From Nocardia amamiensis (GTDB lineage Bacteria > Actinomycetota > Actinomycetes > Mycobacteriales > Mycobacteriaceae): a DNA stretch of 64,000 nt. Shown in pieces: positions 7,585-15,665 of this stretch. The position numbers were made by a program, and so were the translations under genes. The stretch spans positions 47,173-111,172 of the forward strand of contig NZ_JADLQX010000024.1 of assembly GCF_015477605.1 (NCBI RefSeq), in the 5' to 3' direction. Position 1 is the first letter of the stretch, and every line of letters begins with the position of its first letter. The notes below the pieces were generated by a model. The model ran no database searches and was not told the origin of the DNA. It was given only the letters and a program-made list of their open reading frames with translations.

Positions 7585-8559
7585 GTATATCCGGCGGACC
7601 ACGTCCTCTATCTCCGGCTCTTCGATCGACAGATCCCGCACTTCGGCACGGTCGGACACGGCGGCAAGCAACTGTGCGGCAGTGATCCGCTCCGGATCGA
7701 AGGCCAACCGCTGCCGCATGCCGTTGCCTTCACTGCTGAGCAGTTGGGCTGAGGGCAGGTCGTCGAAGTCCGGCGCAGGTTCGGCCAAATCGACCACCAG
7801 GACGCGGCGGGCGCCGACCGTGGCCGCCAAACCGGTCAGCGAACCGTCGTACACCAGCCGCCCGTGGTCGACGACGAGCACACGGCCACAGAGCCTTTCG
7901 ATGTCGCCCATGTCGTGGGTGGTGAGCAGCAGGGTCGTGCCGCGCTCGGCGCGCTCGGCGCGGAGGAACTCCCGCAGCCGTTGTTTGGACAGCACGTCGA
8001 GACCGATCGTCGGCTCGTCGAGGATCACCAATTCCGGCGAATGCAACAGTGCGGCCGCCACTTCCGCGCGCATGCGCTGGCCGAGCGACAGTTGCCGCAC
8101 CGGTGTGTCGAGGGTCTCCGCCATCTCCAGCTGCTCGATCAGCTCGTGCGCGCGCTTGCGCGCGGCATCCGGTTCCAGCCGGTGGATCGCGGCGAGAATC
8201 GAAAAGGATTCGCGCAGTGGCAGATCCCACCACAGCTGGGAGCGTTGCCCGAAAACCACGCCGATCCGCCCGGCCAGTTCGCGCCGCTGCCGCACCGGGT
8301 CCAGCCCGCAGGTGCGCACATTGCCCGAGGTGGGCACCAGGATGCCGGTGAGCATCTTGATGGTGGTGGACTTGCCCGCGCCATTGGCGCCGATGTAGCC
8401 GACGGCCGCGCCCCGCTCGATCCGGACGGTCATCCCGTCGACCGCGGTGAGTGTTTCGCGGCGTCGGCGCCAGCGTCGGCCGTCCTTGCGGTACAGAGTG
8501 AATTGCCTGGTCAGGTCGTTCATGTCGATGATCGCTTCCGCGCGCCCCGACTGCGCCAT
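7570..8559 (-). CDS. ABC-2 type exporter, ATP-binding subunit (COG4586-like)
   Basis: A 329-residue ABC ATPase. Walker A is GANGAGKST at about 57-65, the signature is LSLGQRMRAEV, Walker B is LVILDEPTIGLD, and a switch His follows in LLTTHD. The long N-terminal part with RRWRRRRE and the C-terminal extension after residue 240 are typical of COG4586, whose partners are the two permeases encoded just upstream. The substrate is unknown. The start at 8559 lies 2 bases after the upstream stop; an internal ATG at 8523 is an alternative. Confidence 0.9.
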   Translation of the reverse strand: MAQSGRAEAIIDMNDLTRQFTLYRKDGRRWRRRRETLTAVDGMTVRIERGAAVGYIGANGAGKSTTIKMLTGILVPTSGNVRTCGLDPVRQRRELAGRIGVVFGQRSQLWWDLPLRESFSILAAIHRLEPDAARKRAHELIEQLEMAETLDTPVRQLSLGQRMRAEVAAALLHSPELVILDEPTIGLDVLSKQRLREFLRAERAERGTTLLLTTHDMGDIERLCGRVLVVDHGRLVYDGSLTGLAATVGARRVLVVDLAEPAPDFDDLPSAQLLSSEGNGMRQRLAFDPERITAAQLLAAVSDRAEVRDLSIEEPEIEDVVRRIYESAR

Positions 8560-8561
8560 GC

Positions 8562-9389
8562 CTATCCGCCGCCTCCCTGGTAATGCCGTGTGCCCGAGCG
8601 CCACAAACCCAGCGCCAGTAGCCACACCCACAGCGCCGCGACCGGAGTCAGCCAGGCCAACCAGGAGGGCAGCAGGGCCGGACCGGGCAGTCGAAGGAGC
8701 GCGAGGGTGGGTAGATAGGCGGTGAAGGCGACCGGTATGGCGAATCCGAACAACAGCTTCATCGGCGTGGGGAACACCGACGCCGGTTGCGTCGCGGCGA
8801 ACGAGCCGCCGTAGGTGAAGCTGTTGGTGAGTTCGGAACCATCGATCAGATAGAACTGCAGCCCGGCGGCGCAGACGAACACTCCGCCGAACAGGGCGAT
8901 ACCGCCGAGCAGCGTCAGCGTCAGCAGTGTGGTGGTGCCTGCTCCCCACTCGATGTCGTTGCGCACCAACCCGGCTCCGAGCGCAACGATCGACACCGAC
9001 GCGCGGGCGAATCTGCGCAGCGAGATGTCGCTGGTGATCAATTGCAGCAGCAGCGGTTGCGGGCGGAGGTGATAGGCGTCGAGCTGTCCCAGCCTGATCA
9101 GGACGGGCAGCGTGTCGAGATGGCCGAACAACACTTGGGACAACGTGAAACTGGTGTGGCTCAGTCCGAACAGCAGTAGCGCGGCGTCCAGGTCGAGCCC
9201 GCCGAGCACCCGCGCGCTACGGAAGATCAGCCACACTTCGGCGAGTTCTATCAGGCCGAACATGAACGCGCTGACAACATCACTGGCGAACGACAATCGG
9301 TAGCTGCGCTGTGCGCGGATCCTGGAGCGCAACACCGCCACATAGGGCGTCGACCACGTACCGGAGCGAGGCGGAGCGAGTTCAACCAC
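8562..9389 (-). CDS. ABC-2 family permease subunit (COG3694-like)
   Basis: A 275-residue inner-membrane protein with about six hydrophobic spans. The patterns FGHLDTLPVLIRLGQLDAYH and Leu-Arg-Pro-Gln-Pro are typical of the second permease of this exporter class. It overlaps the upstream permease by 8 bases, and its stop is followed at once by the ATPase start, so the three genes are one transcript. Together they would form a heterodimeric channel with an ATPase dimer. Confidence 0.85.
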   Translation of the reverse strand: MVELAPPRSGTWSTPYVAVLRSRIRAQRSYRLSFASDVVSAFMFGLIELAEVWLIFRSARVLGGLDLDAALLLFGLSHTSFTLSQVLFGHLDTLPVLIRLGQLDAYHLRPQPLLLQLITSDISLRRFARASVSIVALGAGLVRNDIEWGAGTTTLLTLTLLGGIALFGGVFVCAAGLQFYLIDGSELTNSFTYGGSFAATQPASVFPTPMKLLFGFAIPVAFTAYLPTLALLRLPGPALLPSWLAWLTPVAALWVWLLALGLWRSGTRHYQGGGG

Positions 9390-10239
9390 CCTGCACCTCG
9401 AGCCTGCGGCGTCCGGCGAGCAGCAGCACGCGCCCGGCGATCCCGATCGCCAGCACCCAGAACGCTTGGACGGCGACGACCGAGCAGGCCTGCGCTCCGG
9501 TGATCCGCCCCGAGAGCACGTCGACCGGCACCTGCAGGATCGACGGAAAGGGAGTGGCCGCCGCGAGCGCGGCCAGCCACGACGGGAACATGTGCACCGG
9601 CACGAAGAGTCCGGCGAGGAACGTCCCGGAGGCGTAGTACAGGGCGCGGATGCCGCGGGTGTCCACGACCCAGAACCCGATCAGCACCACGACGAACCGG
9701 CACAGGAACGAAACCACTACGGCAAGCAGCACACTCACCATGCCGAGCAGGTAGGGGCCGGGCGTCGCGGGCATCGCCAGGCCGAAGGTGAGCGTGCCGA
9801 CCAGGACGCTCGGCAGCCCGCGCGGCAGGAACGTGCAGGCCGCCCGTCCGAGATCATCGGCGAGATAACCGCATTGGATGTCGACCGGGCGCAGGAAGTC
9901 GATCGCGATGTCGCCGGTCTTCACCCGATCGTCCAGCTCGCCCAGCGGGGCTGCCATGAACTGCACCGCACCGAGCAGTCCCTGGGAGATCCAGACGTAC
10001 GCGCCGATGCTGCCCTGGTCGTAACCGCCGAAGTCACCCGCGGCGTCCACCGCCGCGACCAGCACGGCCGCACGTACGAAGCCGAATACGCAGTTGGTGA
10101 ACAGCCCGGCGAACATGGCCAGTTTGTACTGCCACTGTCTGCGGAATCCGGCGCCCACCAGAGCTGCGTAGAGGACGACGGCGCTGCGAATTCGTTCTCC
10201 GACGGCACACTGTCCGTCCCCCTCCGGTATGCCGCGCAC
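9382..10239 (-). CDS. ABC-2 family permease subunit (COG4587-like)
   Basis: A 285-residue permease with about six hydrophobic spans, first in the three-gene exporter operon. FRRQWQYKLAMFAGLFTNCV, a KTGDIAIDFLRPVD segment and a Tyr-Ala-Ser-Gly-Thr-Phe-Leu-Ala-Gly-Leu pattern match this permease family. The ATG at 10239 may be preceded by the true promoter in the 281-base gap to the amidotransferase gene, which holds no gene I can support. An internal start further in is possible because the first 17 residues are polar and atypical. Confidence 0.85.
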   Translation of the reverse strand: MRGIPEGDGQCAVGERIRSAVVLYAALVGAGFRRQWQYKLAMFAGLFTNCVFGFVRAAVLVAAVDAAGDFGGYDQGSIGAYVWISQGLLGAVQFMAAPLGELDDRVKTGDIAIDFLRPVDIQCGYLADDLGRAACTFLPRGLPSVLVGTLTFGLAMPATPGPYLLGMVSVLLAVVVSFLCRFVVVLIGFWVVDTRGIRALYYASGTFLAGLFVPVHMFPSWLAALAAATPFPSILQVPVDVLSGRITGAQACSVVAVQAFWVLAIGIAGRVLLLAGRRRLEVQGG

Positions 10240-10520
10240 AAAGAGTTCACCCTACCGCCCGGTGCGCAGGCGGGGAAGGCTTGGCACTCTTTCGGAGACA
10301 CTATCCCTGCGTCGCGATGATCACCGAGACGAACCGCGCACGACGCAGGAGCACGGTGGCGGCGGTCGTCCATACCGTCCTGGTCGGTGTGCAGCTCGTC
10401 GACGTAAAACCGTGCGCACCAGAACGAATCGCGAGTTATCCGTCGTCGTGGGAACGCCCAGCGGCGGCACGCTCGGCGAGGTGGATGACGCGAGGGCGGC
10501 GGGACGCGGGCCGCACCGCG

Positions 10521-11351
10521 TCACGGAGCGATCGGCTGAAAGCGGACGATTTCGTCGTGGCCTGGATAGATCACACCGGCCGATGATTCCGGGACTTCGT
10601 TCCAGGCTCCGGGTAGGTCGCGCAGCGGCTCGGAGACCACGAACCGTGCTTCCTCCCCCAGCTGATACAGAACCTCGACCTCGGGATGCAGCGCGCGCAG
10701 GGTGGCGATGTCGGTGGAGTAGTACAGCGTTCGCGTCTGCCGTTCGCTGGAGTAACGGAAGAACCACATCGACTTGCCGTCGGTGGTCGCGACGGTCATC
10801 TGGACCGGGGCGGCGATGTCGTGGGCGTGGCCGACTTCCTCGACCAAGCCGACCGCACGGGCGACGGCGCCGAGCGGGTCGTCGGGCAGCCCGAAGGTCA
10901 GCGCGAGGAAGAACAACAGCTCCGAGTCGGTCGAACCCTGGATGTCGGGGAAAAGCGACGGCCCCACCGCGTTGATCAGGTCCCGTTTGGTCTCGTGGAA
11001 ACCGTTCAGCGCCCCGTTGTGCATCCACAACCAGTGTCCGTGCCGGAACGGGTGGCAGTTGCTGCGTTGCACCGGAGTACCGGTCGACGCGCGCACGTGT
11101 GCGAAGAGCATCGGCGTCCGGACCTGTGCCGCGACTTCCCGCAGGTTCTCGTCGTTCCACGCCGGTTCGATGTTCTTGAACACCGCCGGTCGCCCGCCCA
11201 AGCCGTACCAGCCGATCCCGAAGCCGTCGCCGTTGGTGGTCGTCGCGCCGAGCCGGGAGTGCAAGCTCTGGTCGATCAGCGAATGCTTCGGCCGGAACAG
11301 AAGCGCCTCGGCTAGGATCGGCTCCCCTGAATAAGCCATCCACCTGCACAT
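10521..11351 (-). CDS. Class II glutamine amidotransferase, YafJ-like
   Basis: A 276-residue N-terminal-nucleophile amidotransferase. The start at 11351 gives Met-Cys-Arg-Trp-Met-Ala-Tyr, so Cys2 becomes the catalytic N-terminus after Met removal. GDGFGIGWYGLGG, HVRASTGTPVQRSNCHPFRH and MHNGALNG are the glutamine-binding motifs of the family. There is no fused synthase domain, so the ammonia acceptor is unknown, as for E. coli YafJ. An open frame continues upstream to 11642, but the Met-Cys start fixes the real end. Confidence 0.88.
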   Translation of the reverse strand: MCRWMAYSGEPILAEALLFRPKHSLIDQSLHSRLGATTTNGDGFGIGWYGLGGRPAVFKNIEPAWNDENLREVAAQVRTPMLFAHVRASTGTPVQRSNCHPFRHGHWLWMHNGALNGFHETKRDLINAVGPSLFPDIQGSTDSELLFFLALTFGLPDDPLGAVARAVGLVEEVGHAHDIAAPVQMTVATTDGKSMWFFRYSSERQTRTLYYSTDIATLRALHPEVEVLYQLGEEARFVVSEPLRDLPGAWNEVPESSAGVIYPGHDEIVRFQPIAP

Positions 11352-11653
11352 ATATCGATTGAAGCAGAACGCCCGCTGTAGCGGGGCCGGTTGCTCGATG
11401 GGGTTCGAATCGACTGCGGCGTGTACTCCGCGTCCACGGCGAGCGGCCATACGCACCGGGCAGCACCGTCGCGAGTGCGGCGGCGTGCCGCCCCGCAACC
11501 CGCTCGCGAAGATGTCGGGAGAGCCGGGCTGGATCTGCGCACCACTAACACGGGGAACGGGCCACCCGGCGAAGATTTCTTGGTGTTTGAGTTTCGCGGC
11601 TACCGGGTAATAGCACTGGGGACCGGCATCTTTGCAGGTCACCAGTGCTGTTG
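11352..11653. other. Intergenic region, no gene seen
   Basis: The open frames here have no recognisable protein. The only clear structure is an inverted repeat at 11613-11648, listed separately. The promoter of the amidotransferase gene must lie at its left end. Confidence 0.4.
11613..11648 (-). terminator. Inverted repeat downstream of tRNA-Arg
   Basis: GCACTGG then GACC (11613-11624) pairs with GGTC then CCAGTGC (11637-11648), with a single G-A mismatch and a 12-base loop. It starts 5 bases beyond the 3' end of tRNA-Arg in the direction of transcription, so it is a likely terminator for that tRNA. Confidence 0.55.
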
Positions 11654-11727
11654 CGCCCCCGGCAGGAATCGAACCTGCGACCTAGGGATTAGAAGGCCCT
11701 TGCTCTATCCAACTGAGCTACGGAGGC
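11654..11727 (-). tRNA. tRNA-Arg (TCT)
   Basis: The reverse strand reads GCCTCCG for the 5' acceptor arm and CGGGGGC for the 3' arm, with a D-arm GCTC...GAGC, a T-arm GCAGG TTCGATT CCTGC, and an anticodon loop CTTCTAA. The anticodon is therefore TCT. The last anticodon-stem pair is a C-T mismatch and pair 4 of the acceptor is T-G. CCA is not encoded. Confidence 0.95.
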
Positions 11728-11915
11728 AGTGGGTTCCACCATGGCCGACATTGGCCGTGCTGTCCAGCGGGCCAATTATAGCGACCGTCCAGGTCGCTGG
11801 TTTCTTAGCAGTAGCAACGTTTCAGCCACCCCGAGACCGTAGTCGACGCACTGTGCTGATCCGCGGCCCAGAATATCCGCCCAAACCCGACCGGGCCACG
11901 GAATACTCGCCGAAC

Positions 11916-11921
11916 TACGCT
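11916..11921 (+). promoter_or_regulatory. -10 element, leaderless-type, copD-ctaG gene
   Basis: TACGCT lies 7 bases before the ATG at 11929, and no Shine-Dalgarno sequence precedes that start. Confidence 0.4.
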
Positions 11922-11928
11922 CAGTCGC

Positions 11929-13962
11929 ATGTCGTCCGCGTCTACCCCGTCCGCCGCTCCCGATGCCGAGGCTTCCCGGTCCGGAGCGACGTTCGCGGCG
12001 GTCACGGCGTTGTCCGGGGCAGTCGCGGCCGTGGTCGCGGCACTGGTGGTGGGGCTGTCCGCGGCGCAGGCGCTGAGCTTGCTCGGCATTCCGGACCCGG
12101 GCGCGTCGACCACCTACGGCCTGCCCGCGGTCCGTGCGCTGGCCGATCTGTCCGCGGCGCTGACGGTCGGCTCTTTGCTGTTCGCGGCGTTCTTGGCGCC
12201 GCCACAGCCGAACGGCCTGCTGGACGTCGGCGGATACCGCGCGGTGCGGAGGGCATCGAACTTCGCGCTGGTCTGGGCGTGTTGCGCGGCGCTGCTCGTG
12301 CCGCTCACCGTCTCCGACACAACGGGCCAGCCGGTGACCGGCATCCTCCGCCCGGAGAGTCTGTGGCGGGCGATCGCGCAGGTCGAATTGGCCGGTGCCT
12401 GGCGCACCACCGTGATCTTCGCGCTGATCGTCGCGGTCGGGTGCAGGTTGGCGTTGCGCTGGGGCTGGACGCCTGCGTTGTTCGGCGCCTCGATCCTCAC
12501 GATGATGCCGTTGGCGTTGACCGGACATTCGTCCTCGGGTGGATCGCACGATGTCGCCACCAACAGCCTTATCCTGCACCTGGTTTCGTCCGCGGTCTGG
12601 GTGGGCGGACTGTTCGCGGTGCTGGCGCATGCCCTGCGCAGCGGGGCGCACACCGATGTGGCGGCTCGGCGTTTCTCGCTGACCGCGACCGTCGCCTTCG
12701 CCGTGATCGCGGTCAGCGGCGTGCTCAACTCGTGGGTGCGGGTACCACTGGACGAACTTTTCACCAGCACTTACGGCAGGCTGGTGCTGGCCAAAGCCGC
12801 CGCGTTGGTGCTGCTGGGGGTTTTCGGCTACCTCCAGCGCCGCGCCGCGCTGCCCGCTCTGGCGGCGGATGCCGGCGATCGTGCGGCGCTGGTCCGGTAC
12901 GCGGGCGTCGAGGTGTTGATCTTCGCCGCGACCGTCGGACTCGCCGTAGGGCTCGGGCGCACGCCGCCGCCACCGCCCGACTCGGTCCCCACGCCGGCCG
13001 AAGTGGAACTCGGCTACAACTTGGCCGGGCCTCCGACCCTCGCGCGGCTGCTGTTCGACTGGCGGTTCGACCTGATCTTCGGAACGCTGTCGATCGTGCT
13101 TGCGGTGCTGTATCTGCTCGGTGTGCGGCGGCTGCGTGCGCGCGGGGACGCGTGGCCGGTCGGGCGCACGTTCGCCTGGCTGTCCGGCTGCGTGGTGCTG
13201 CTGATCGCTACCTCCTCCGGAGTCGGCCGGTATTCGCCCGCGATGTTCAGCGTGCACATGGGTGCGCACATGGCGCTGTCGATGCTGGCGCCGATCCTGT
13301 TCGCGCTGGGTGGGGTGGTGACGCTGGCGCTGCGGGCGCTGAAGCCCGCCGGCCGCGGCGGCGTGCCGGGTCCGCGGGAATGGCTCCTGGCGGCAGTGCA
13401 CAACCCGGTGTCGCGTTTCCTGACCCATCCGGTCGTCGCCTCGGCGATCTTCGTCGCCGGTTTCTACGCGCTGTACCTGGGCGGCATCTTCGACACCTAC
13501 GCCGACTCGCACGCGGCGCACCTGTTGATGAACCTGCACTTCTTGCTCAGCGGTTACCTGTTCTACTGGGTGGTGATCGGCATCGATCCCAAACCTCGGC
13601 AGGTGCAGCCGCTGACCAAGCTCGCCATGGTGTTCGGCTCGCTGCCGTTCCACGCGTTCTTCGGGATCGCGCTGATGAGCATGGCCACGGTGCTGGGCGG
13701 CTGGTTCTACCGCGGTCTCGGCCTCGGCTGGAACGCCGACCTGCTCGGCGACCAGCGCACCGGCGGCAGCCTGGCCTGGGCCAGCGGCGAGGTTCCCCTG
13801 GTGGTGGTGATGCTGGCGTTGCTGATCCAATGGTCTCGCAGCGACCAGCGGCTCGCGCAGCGCACCGACCGAGCCGCCGAACGCGACAACGACGCCGCCC
13901 TCGCCGCACACAACGCCATGTTCGCCGAACTGGCCAAGCGAGATGGAGAAGTGCGTAAGTGA
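11929..13962 (+). CDS. CopD-CtaG fusion: copper resistance / cytochrome oxidase assembly membrane protein
   Basis: A 677-residue protein with two membrane domains. Residues about 25-345 are CopD-like, with a conserved His in LTGHSSSGG and ILHLVSSAVWVGGLFAVL. Residues about 380-640 are a CtaG (caa3 oxidase assembly) domain, with FSVHMGAHMALSMLAPILFA and MNLHFLLSGYLFYW carrying conserved His residues. Rv0102 of M. tuberculosis has the same fusion. The likely role is copper delivery across the membrane to cytochrome oxidase (inferred from families). It overlaps the next gene by 4 bases. Confidence 0.9.
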   Translation: MSSASTPSAAPDAEASRSGATFAAVTALSGAVAAVVAALVVGLSAAQALSLLGIPDPGASTTYGLPAVRALADLSAALTVGSLLFAAFLAPPQPNGLLDVGGYRAVRRASNFALVWACCAALLVPLTVSDTTGQPVTGILRPESLWRAIAQVELAGAWRTTVIFALIVAVGCRLALRWGWTPALFGASILTMMPLALTGHSSSGGSHDVATNSLILHLVSSAVWVGGLFAVLAHALRSGAHTDVAARRFSLTATVAFAVIAVSGVLNSWVRVPLDELFTSTYGRLVLAKAAALVLLGVFGYLQRRAALPALAADAGDRAALVRYAGVEVLIFAATVGLAVGLGRTPPPPPDSVPTPAEVELGYNLAGPPTLARLLFDWRFDLIFGTLSIVLAVLYLLGVRRLRARGDAWPVGRTFAWLSGCVVLLIATSSGVGRYSPAMFSVHMGAHMALSMLAPILFALGGVVTLALRALKPAGRGGVPGPREWLLAAVHNPVSRFLTHPVVASAIFVAGFYALYLGGIFDTYADSHAAHLLMNLHFLLSGYLFYWVVIGIDPKPRQVQPLTKLAMVFGSLPFHAFFGIALMSMATVLGGWFYRGLGLGWNADLLGDQRTGGSLAWASGEVPLVVVMLALLIQWSRSDQRLAQRTDRAAERDNDAALAAHNAMFAELAKRDGEVRK

Positions 13963-14927
13963 GTGAACGCGCCACCACGGTCTCCGCACACAGACCGGTC
14001 GGGCGGGTGCAACGGTCGGACGTGCGAAGCGCGCGCAGGCGGATGGCCGGGCAGATTCGCAAAACCCCGGTCTTCCACACGTCCGTCGCGAGCCCGTCCG
14101 GTCCGGTGCCGGTGACGCTGAAGCTCGAGCACCTCCAGCACGCCGGGACGTTCAAGGTACGCGGCAGCCTGAACGCGCTGCTGGAGTCGGGGCAGGGCAT
14201 CGATCAGGTCGTCATCGCGTCCGGCGGCAACGCGGGCATCGCGGCCGCGCTGGCCGCCGCGCGACTGGGCAAGTCCTGCACCGTGGTGGTGCCGGAGACC
14301 GCGCCGCACACCAAGGTCGCGGCGATGTGGTCGCACGGCGCCGAAGTGCTCTGGTATGGAACCAGCTACGCCGAGGCGCGGCGGCACGCGACCGAACTGG
14401 CCGCCGATCGCGGTGCGCTGCTACTGCACGCCTATGACCTGCCCGCGGTGGTCGCCGGGATCGGCGTGATCGGGCTGGAGCTCGAGGAGCAGGTGCGCGG
14501 ACGACCGCCGGTGCTGGCCGCGGTGGGCGGCGGCGGGTTGGTCGCCGGGATCGCGGCCGCACTCGGGCGCCGTCAGCAGGTGATCGGGATCGAGCCCGAG
14601 GGGGCCGCCATCCTCGGTGCGGCGCTAGAGGCGGACCATCCCGTGGATGTGGCCGGCTCCCGCGTCACCGTGGATTCGCTCGGCCCGACCCGGATCGGTG
14701 ACATCGCGCTCGAGGTCGCCCGCCGCAACCGTGTGCGGTCGCTGCTGGTCAGCGAGGATGCGATCGGCGCGGCGCGCGAGTACCTGTGGCGCGAGTTCCG
14801 CATCCTGGTCGAGTTGACGGGGGCCGCGGCGCTGGCCGCCATTCACAGCGGCGCGTACGTCCCCGCGCCGGATGAGCGGCCGATCGTCGTCCTGTGCGGT
14901 GCGAACACCGACGTGGCTGTGTTCTGA
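13959..14927 (+). CDS. Threonine/serine dehydratase family PLP enzyme
   Basis: A 322-residue fold-type II PLP enzyme. The Schiff-base lysine is K66 in TFKVRG, the substrate loop is SGGNAGIA, and the phosphate-binding loop is GGGGLVAGI. It would deaminate threonine or serine to a 2-oxo acid and ammonia, or catalyse a related beta-elimination. The lack of a C-terminal ACT domain argues against the feedback-regulated biosynthetic IlvA. The GTG start overlaps the stop of the CopD-CtaG gene (GTGA), so they are cotranscribed although their functions are unrelated. Confidence 0.87.
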   Translation: MSERATTVSAHRPVGRVQRSDVRSARRRMAGQIRKTPVFHTSVASPSGPVPVTLKLEHLQHAGTFKVRGSLNALLESGQGIDQVVIASGGNAGIAAALAAARLGKSCTVVVPETAPHTKVAAMWSHGAEVLWYGTSYAEARRHATELAADRGALLLHAYDLPAVVAGIGVIGLELEEQVRGRPPVLAAVGGGGLVAGIAAALGRRQQVIGIEPEGAAILGAALEADHPVDVAGSRVTVDSLGPTRIGDIALEVARRNRVRSLLVSEDAIGAAREYLWREFRILVELTGAAALAAIHSGAYVPAPDERPIVVLCGANTDVAVF

Positions 14928-15087
14928 CCGAGCGCCTATGAAGGATCCGATTTTCACAAGTCGGACAGTTGTGCACATTCGCGGATCGAGTCTCCCGCCG
15001 CGCGTGGATTCCGAGCACGCTGGAGGTGCCCTCCTGGAGGGGGAGGAAATCCGGACCAGCCCGGATCCGAATGCGAAGGGGCCAACC

Positions 15088-15585
15088 ATGTACGAGGCGA
15101 ACGCGACCGTCATCGGAACGATCGCTACTCATCCGATCAAGCGGGATCTGACCAATGGCGAACAGGTGGTCACGTTCCGGCTGGCGAGTAACTCCCGCAG
15201 GCTCGAGCACAGCTCGGGGCAGTGGGTGGACAACGGCACGCTGTATCTCACCGTCAGCTGCTGGCGCAGGTTGGTGGCGGGGGTCGACGCGTCCCTGCGC
15301 CGCGGCGACCCGATCATCGCCTACGGTCAGTTGCGCTCGCACGAATACCGCAGCAAGGACGGCGTCGAGCGCCGGGATCTGGAGATGCGTGCCACCGCGG
15401 TCGGCCCAGACCTGTCCCGCTGTGCCGCGCAGGTGACGCGATGGTCCGATCCGGCCCCGCGGAATACTTCGGCGGGTTCGAGCGCTGACAATCGGGAGCC
15501 GGCCGGCGGCGCGCTGGGGGAGGACGTCGCGGCCGTAGGCTCCACACCTCCCCGCGGCAGCGCGCCCGAGCCCGTCGGTACTTGA
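15088..15585 (+). CDS. ssbB: Single-stranded DNA-binding protein (second SSB, SsbB-like)
   Basis: A 165-residue OB-fold SSB: MYEANATVIGTIATHPIKRD opens it, NGTLYLTVSCWRRLV is the core strand, and Gly-Gln-Leu-Arg-Ser-His-Glu-Tyr follows. The C-terminus lacks the acidic Asp-Asp-Asp-Ile-Pro-Phe tip of the replicative SSB. That, and its place before ettA, make it the Rv2478c-type paralogue, probably for recombination or stress rather than replication. The start is ATG at 15088, shortly after a GGGG stretch. A longer frame upstream has no homology signal. Confidence 0.88.
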   Translation: MYEANATVIGTIATHPIKRDLTNGEQVVTFRLASNSRRLEHSSGQWVDNGTLYLTVSCWRRLVAGVDASLRRGDPIIAYGQLRSHEYRSKDGVERRDLEMRATAVGPDLSRCAAQVTRWSDPAPRNTSAGSSADNREPAGGALGEDVAAVGSTPPRGSAPEPVGT

Positions 15586-15651
15586 TCGCATGACCGGTTT
15601 TCGTCCGGCGGCAGTGGTAGCTCTGCTTCGTCCTCTCGTTTCCCGCACCGA

Positions 15652-15657
15652 TAGGCT
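15652..15657 (+). promoter_or_regulatory. -10 element, leaderless-type, ettA
   Basis: TAGGCT lies 8 bases before the ettA ATG at 15666, with no Shine-Dalgarno sequence between. ettA can therefore be transcribed independently of ssbB. Confidence 0.4.
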
Positions 15658-15665
15658 GCACACTT

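Noticed and set aside
10240..10520. 101-codon plus frame between the ABC permease and amidotransferase genes
   Set aside because: No ribosome site and no recognisable product; it overlaps the end of the amidotransferase gene on the other strand.
11776..13989. 737-codon open frame antisense to the CopD-CtaG gene, and an 855-codon plus frame over the same DNA
   Set aside because: Only the 677-codon frame gives membrane helices and CopD/CtaG motifs; the others have low-complexity Arg/Gln/Gly products.
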